Origin: Perkinsus olseni
Lineage: Eukaryota > Perkinsozoa > Perkinsida > Perkinsidae
Assembly (NCBI GenBank): GCA_013115135.1
Contig: JABANP010000546.1
Span: 1-33,575 of the forward strand
Direction of reading: 5' to 3'
Length of the DNA: 33,575 bases
Shown: one piece after another, positions 32,506 to 33,575 of the stretch
Layout of the letters: every line of letters starts with the position of its first letter
Position numbering within the stretch: the stretch's first letter is position 1
Made by a program: the position numbers and the translations under genes
Notes under the pieces: generated by a model
The model's input: the letters and a program-made list of their open reading frames with translations, nothing else
Told to the model about the DNA's origin: nothing
Database searches by the model: none

Positions 32506-33575
32506 ACCGCCTTGCCACTCTTATTCCTGAAATCGAAGAAAATGTATGGCGCGACACGACTGGCTAATCCCTCATATCTTTATATCTATGAGACTTACTC
32601 TGAGACGGTCTCAGTAAGGCCCTCAGACACGAAGATATAACTTATATCATATAACTTATATGATATAAGGTCCTTGAAATGATTTCAGCATCACTCGCGG
32701 CCTGATAGTTAAACACTCAAGACATTCTCATCCCCAGCAGTACCATGATCATCTGGCACGACCAGACTGACTAAGTCAGTCAGACTGACCGTTGAACTGT
32801 TATTCATTTGTTGTTCCGCGTAAGTTAACATAGTTTCTCACGATCCACCGTTTTCTCTTTGATCCACCTCCCGGTCTTGAAGAATACCATGTTAATTAAT
32901 GGACTGAGCCAGATTGAATATGAGTGCCATCATATGATTGGCTTACTACTCGCTGAATATATAAGAAACACGGAGCATTACTCAGTTTAGCTACTTCTCG
33001 CGAAGAGTTAACAAAGCGATCAAGATGGCGCTCGCCCATAATAGATAAGACCCCAGAAGCGCATGGTATCTGCCAGGTGCATACATTCGTTGCCCAGCTT
33101 TGAGTTTGAATTTCAATCTGGGCCGGAAGCTTCGGCCCGAAACTGGCTACGCCTACTGCGTTGAGTGGCTCCGGGCTACTGGCGGTCAGTGACTGGTCAC
33201 CACTCACTGGTCCATGTTGAGGCCGTGAGCTGAAGGCTTGCCGCAGCCTCACGCTTGTGGCCCACCAGTGCGAAACTTCGGAGGAGTTGGGGTGTCACAA
33301 GCGCCAGTAAATGTCCGTGAGTTTCACGGCGTGAGGTTTCGAGAAACCCGAACTCGCTCATAGAGAGTATTTCTCCCGCCGTCGCTGGCAGCAATCTCGG
33401 AGTACCGCCTGCGACAGTTTGTATGATAGGCCCGGGCCGGGCCGCCGCCGTAGTTACCATGCAGCGCCGGGCCGCCCGGCGCTGCATGGTAGCTAAGTTC
33501 GTTGAGCAGGGACGCAGGAACGGTTTGCACATCCGTCTGAGTCTCAGAAGCTGTCTCTCAAACTCCGAAAAGCAG
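32506..33575. other. No gene recognised; palindrome-rich
   Basis: Short ORFs only. It holds a tandem 14-nt direct repeat (ATATAACTTATATC type, near 32635-32662), near-perfect 14-nt palindromic insertions at 32773-32786 (target ACTGACT) and 33198-33211 (target GACTGGT), and a GC-rich 17-3-17 palindrome at 33455-33491. Confidence 0.55.
33455..33491. repeat. 17-3-17 GC-rich perfect palindrome
   Basis: Arms starting TACCATGCAGCGCCGGG with the 3-nt loop CCG. No function can be assigned. Confidence 0.85.

Noticed and set aside
32590..32625. CTGAGAC-G-GTCTCAG palindrome as a 14-nt event
   Set aside because: No 5-nt duplicate on either side.
33197..33532. Overlapping ORFs of 111 and 68 aa at the right edge
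   Set aside because: They span a perfect GC-rich palindrome and have no coding features.

Overview
The window looks like repeat-rich nuclear DNA of a protist, with mixed base composition, no operons, orphan secreted-protein genes and several layers of eukaryotic retroelements and DNA transposons. The secreted-protein families and a poly-T/AG signal just upstream of one start codon remind me of the alveolate Perkinsus. That is an inference from memory, about even odds, and no database was consulted.

Layout. A unit of about 7.4 kb occurs twice in direct orientation (A 7416-14861, B 21932-29330; 14,359 bp apart at the central gene). Each unit holds the C-terminal half of a secreted-protein gene at its left end, about 2 kb without a gene, an orphan secreted-protein gene (B intact, 544 aa; A frameshifted), about 2.6 kb without a gene, and the N-terminal half of the first gene at its right end. 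The halves face each other across a 7,070-bp insertion (14862-21931) with 270-bp terminal inverted repeats. The insertion carries a BEL/Pao-like retroelement (Gag, RRM-domain ORF, protease-RT-RNase H, truncated integrase). Two more copies of this insertion flank the array: a rearranged, gag-less copy at 1-7415 and a truncated copy at 29331-31348.

The insertions are nested, and the paralogues inside the window serve as empty sites. A hAT-like non-autonomous transposon with a perfect 8-bp target duplication (517-1660) sits in integrase copy 1. A second hAT-like element (2572-3343) sits exactly at an inversion breakpoint. A 960-bp element with iterated ends (18670-19629; also 3424-7052) sits in the coding repeat linking RRM and protease. 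Inside its left-hand copy is a compact 2,680-bp retroelement (3917-6596) encoding Gag and RT-RNase H, bounded by split direct repeats in the order A1-ORFs-B1-A2-B2, as in DIRS-order elements, but with no tyrosine recombinase.

The most unusual signal is not a gene. Almost every indel longer than one base between the paralogues is a palindromic micro-insertion, most often exactly 14 nt with one geometry: 7 nt of target, 1-nt loop, reverse complement of those 7 nt, 1 nt, then a 5-nt copy of the target. I found nine distinct perfect loci plus several near-perfect ones, in both orientations, in unrelated sequence contexts. Larger palindromes with a 1-nt loop (27-1-27, 25-1-25, 14-1-14) look related. 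Some of these insertions break retroelement reading frames.

The right end (31349-33575) holds a third kind of iterated degenerate repeat, a C-x4-C-x25-H-x-H zinc-finger ORF, and palindromes, with no other recognisable gene.
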